64,000 nt of DNA from Oxyruncus cristatus (Eukaryota > Chordata > Aves > Passeriformes > Cotingidae), in assembly GCA_013399855.1 (NCBI GenBank), contig VXAY01004345.1, forward strand, positions 117,852 through 181,851, given 5' to 3'. Every line of letters begins with the position of its first letter. Within the stretch, counting starts at the first letter, position 1. The notes beneath the pieces were generated by a model, which saw only the letters and a list, made by a program, of their open reading frames with translations, was not told where the DNA came from and ran no database searches. Below, in pieces: positions 61,401 through 64,000 of the stretch. A program made the translations under genes and the position numbers.

Positions 61401-63189
61401 TTTAAACTTCTCTTCTTCCTCAGACTGTAGCTATGTTGAGCTGATGGTTTGTGATTTTTGTACTTTGAAAGGAGAGCTGACACTTCATGAATTACTACGA
61501 CTAAATCCCACTGTGCCTCCCATAACCTGTTTGACTTTCACTGCAAATATACTACCTCGTAAGAGATGGCTAAACAGGAAATAATAAAACCTTAACTGCT
61601 GATAACAAGGTGCCTATCCCATCTAAGCATGAAACTGCCTATCCTATTTAAGCATACATTTTACCCAATATTTTTAATGCATCGTAATATGCCAACTGCA
61701 AGTCTAGTCATAGGGTAGCTCTTCAAAACATCAATTGTTGCATTACAGTATACACCAAACACACACCCCTACCAAATATGCTTGGAAAGATAAAGAAAGG
61801 CCTTACTTGAAAAAAGCATGTTTCTCAGTATAGACAACTGCTGCACCACAGGAACATTCAACCTTCCTAATGCCACTATAAGAACCCTAAACAAAGCTGG
61901 GCTATGGCAAGTACAAAAGCTTCAAGAGCCTCACTTGATTACACTCCTGTCCTAAAAGGAAAAGCCTTATAGGAAAAGGAATTTTTACAGCTACAAGATA
62001 TCATGCCTTCCCACTCCTTTGTTTTGTTTTTTTAAAACTGTTTTCCTATCCTGCTCAGAGTAACACGCACGACTGAAGAATTAAGTGGGTAGTCCCATGT
62101 ATTAATCTTTTCTTCTTTAAAATCAACATGTTAGCAAGAATTTTTGAAGCTAAGCCAATATCCTGTACTCTCTCCTTCCACTTGCTTCTCTCAGCAAGTA
62201 GAAGAAGGTTCTTCAAAAAAAATCTCAGTCTCACAACCAAGTACTTAAGAACCTTTGATTCAGAATCTGGTCTTGTTTGTATCCATATAAATATTCTCTG
62301 CTTACTTGAGAGCTATGAGTGTTATTAAACACCCTTTCCTCTCAAAAAAGCTTTGTATATTCCAAATACTTAGAAGCCCTAGATGTTACATTTAAAGCTT
62401 ATTATCTAAAGTAAACAGAAGTCTGTATCTACAAAATACACATTCTGCTTAACTTTCCCCCCTGTAGTTCTAAATTTTTACAGAGATAAAACTTGCATGG
62501 AACAGGAAGGAAATTGCCAAATATTTTATAATTCCAGTGCAGAAACTGAACTGTTCCCCATACAACACGTTTTTTTAGATGGCCGGAGCAAAAGGAAACA
62601 GGGCAGTGACATCAGCAACTGAGAAACCTGAGCTGAGTTCAAATCTACAAGTCAAGATGACACGAAGGGAACATTACCCTGTCACTAATTGTCCATGGTA
62701 CCACTCAAAGAGCACTGTTTCCATTTAACAGTATCAACCACAGGCCTATCATTCTTTAACAATACTAATCTTATTTTATGTTGCAAGGTCAGAAATGTCT
62801 GTACTTTGAACAATTCTGAACATTCCGGCATGATGTGTTTCTTAAATCATACCTTGAAAACCACAGCATTTTAGAAATACCTTCACAGATCTGTCAGATC
62901 TTCACATTCACTTATTAAATGAAAACTAGACTTTTTTTTTATTCTTCTGACAAGACTAGTAACACTAAGATTTTGTACCTGCAAATCACCACAGCTTTAT
63001 CAACTCCAGGGGATGAGAAGTTATCAATATGAACTTCATCCAGAAAAACAGTGAGATCTTAACCTACAACTGTAAAGAGAAGGCGCCTATTTTACAAGGT
63101 GAGAAACAATGGAGATGACTGGTGTTAATGAAGAGTTGGGTGAGAGCTGGACCTGGATGACATGGGCAGGATTTGCACTTCAGCTGCTG

Positions 63190-63308
63190 GCTCCGCTCCT
63201 GCGACAGCCTGGTCTCGTGGAACGTGTCCCTGCCCATGGCACAGGGGTTGGAATTAGGTCAACTTCAAGGTCCCTCCCAACCCAAAGCATTCCATGATTC
63301 TATGACTA
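63190..63308 (+). repeat. CR1 LINE 3' tail, SLC22A5 intron 1
   Basis: This is plus-strand CR1: 'gtgtccctgcccatggcaca', 'ggggttggaattaggtcaac', 'aaggtccctcccaacccaaa', ending 'ccatgattctatgact'. Confidence 0.85.
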
Positions 63309-64000
63309 TAAATTACAATGTCTAGCATAAGCCTGTGTTTTTATTTTGGTAAAGCAAACCAGTATATCCCTCTGCCTTCCAACAGAGAGTGACCATCGAT
63401 ACCTCCAGTTCACCAGCCGTGCCACAGAGCCCATCTGAGTCCTTCCAGATGACACTGCTGCGGCCTCCCCCTGTTTCCTGAAGGTCTGGCACGACCCACT
63501 GATCTCCAACAGCCCCAACAGCACAACGGGGCACTGGAATCCCTGGGGTGCGGGGGCTGGCAACCTCAGGGCCCTCCTGTTTGCCCAGAACTCTCCCTGC
63601 ACATCCGTGCAGATGCAGTGCCAGCCCTGCACTCCGCCTCTGCACACCCAGCAATCCCCACCACGTGCACCCTTCCTCTGCAACGCCAGCAGTCCCTAGA
63701 GCTTGTTAACAGCAACACAGACACACAACATCCAGCTCTGCCTGGATGCCACCTGCCCTGCACTGCTTTCAACTGATGAACAACGCAACGCACTTTTAAA
63801 GTCGAGGTATGCAAAATTCGGTATCTGTTTAGGGTTCACTATGTAAGAACTACTCCCCCATGAACTGAAGTGTTCTGACTGCTGTATCATCTAACACCTT
63901 CTCATTATATCATATTTCTAGTGCACTCATGCTCGTTCCACTGCTGAATTCTATTCCCAGTTATTCTGTGTAGCCCCATAACAGCCATGACTGGCAGAAG

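Larger units (their letters stand above)
58219..64000 (-). other. SLC22A5 intron 1 (partial)
   Basis: Apart from two CR1 copies, this stretch of at least 5.8 kb holds no exon I can support. Exon 1 should be GC-rich and encode the N-terminal 131 residues including the large glycosylated extracellular loop. Nothing like that occurs on the minus strand up to 64000, so exon 1 and the promoter lie beyond the window. Confidence 0.75.

Noticed and set aside
58219..64000. Search for SLC22A5 exon 1
   Set aside because: No minus-strand stretch encodes an OCTN N-terminus and no CpG island is present; exon 1 must lie outside the window.
1..64000. Search for tRNA, rRNA, CRISPR arrays, bacterial mobile elements or intact endogenous retroviruses
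   Set aside because: None was recognisable; the repeat content I could identify is CR1 LINE fragments and simple or tandem repeats.

Overview
This is vertebrate nuclear DNA, almost certainly from a bird. It holds intron-rich genes with vertebrate splice signals, GC-rich CpG-island promoters and many 5'-truncated CR1 LINE copies, the dominant avian retroposon. There are no bacterial operons, CRISPR arrays or recognisable tRNA or rRNA genes. I read the coding exons by hand from splice signals and reading frame. Each SLC22A5 exon has the length I recall for its human counterpart.

Layout. Positions 1-4652 are gene-free upstream sequence. At 4653-5556 an older minus-strand CR1 is split by a plus-strand CR1. 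Directly after it lies the IRF1 CpG-island promoter, with a STAT (GAS) site, CCAAT boxes, an NF-kB site and a TATA-like box between 5703 and 5825. IRF1 (interferon regulatory factor 1) runs on the plus strand from about 5850 to 12558. It has one noncoding and nine coding exons and a predicted 315-residue protein. From about 12.56 to 38.6 kb I find no convincing protein gene, only CR1 fragments, short tandem repeats and an assembly gap. A second CpG island at 38.9-39.5 kb carries a triple GAAANN interferon-response-type element and minus-strand splice donors. SLC22A5 (carnitine transporter OCTN2) occupies 41.3-58.2 kb on the minus strand. Exons 2-10 are present (426 residues). Exon 1 lies beyond the right edge, so 58.2-64 kb is intron 1.

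How it fits together. IRF1 and SLC22A5 point toward each other, as in the human 5q31 cytokine cluster. In human the antisense lncRNA IRF1-AS1 (CARINH) starts between them and runs toward IRF1. The 39.2-kb island has the same position and, judged by its splice donors, the same direction. It is a good candidate for an avian counterpart that could be switched on by IRF-family factors. That is inference from position and motif; no transcript evidence is available here.
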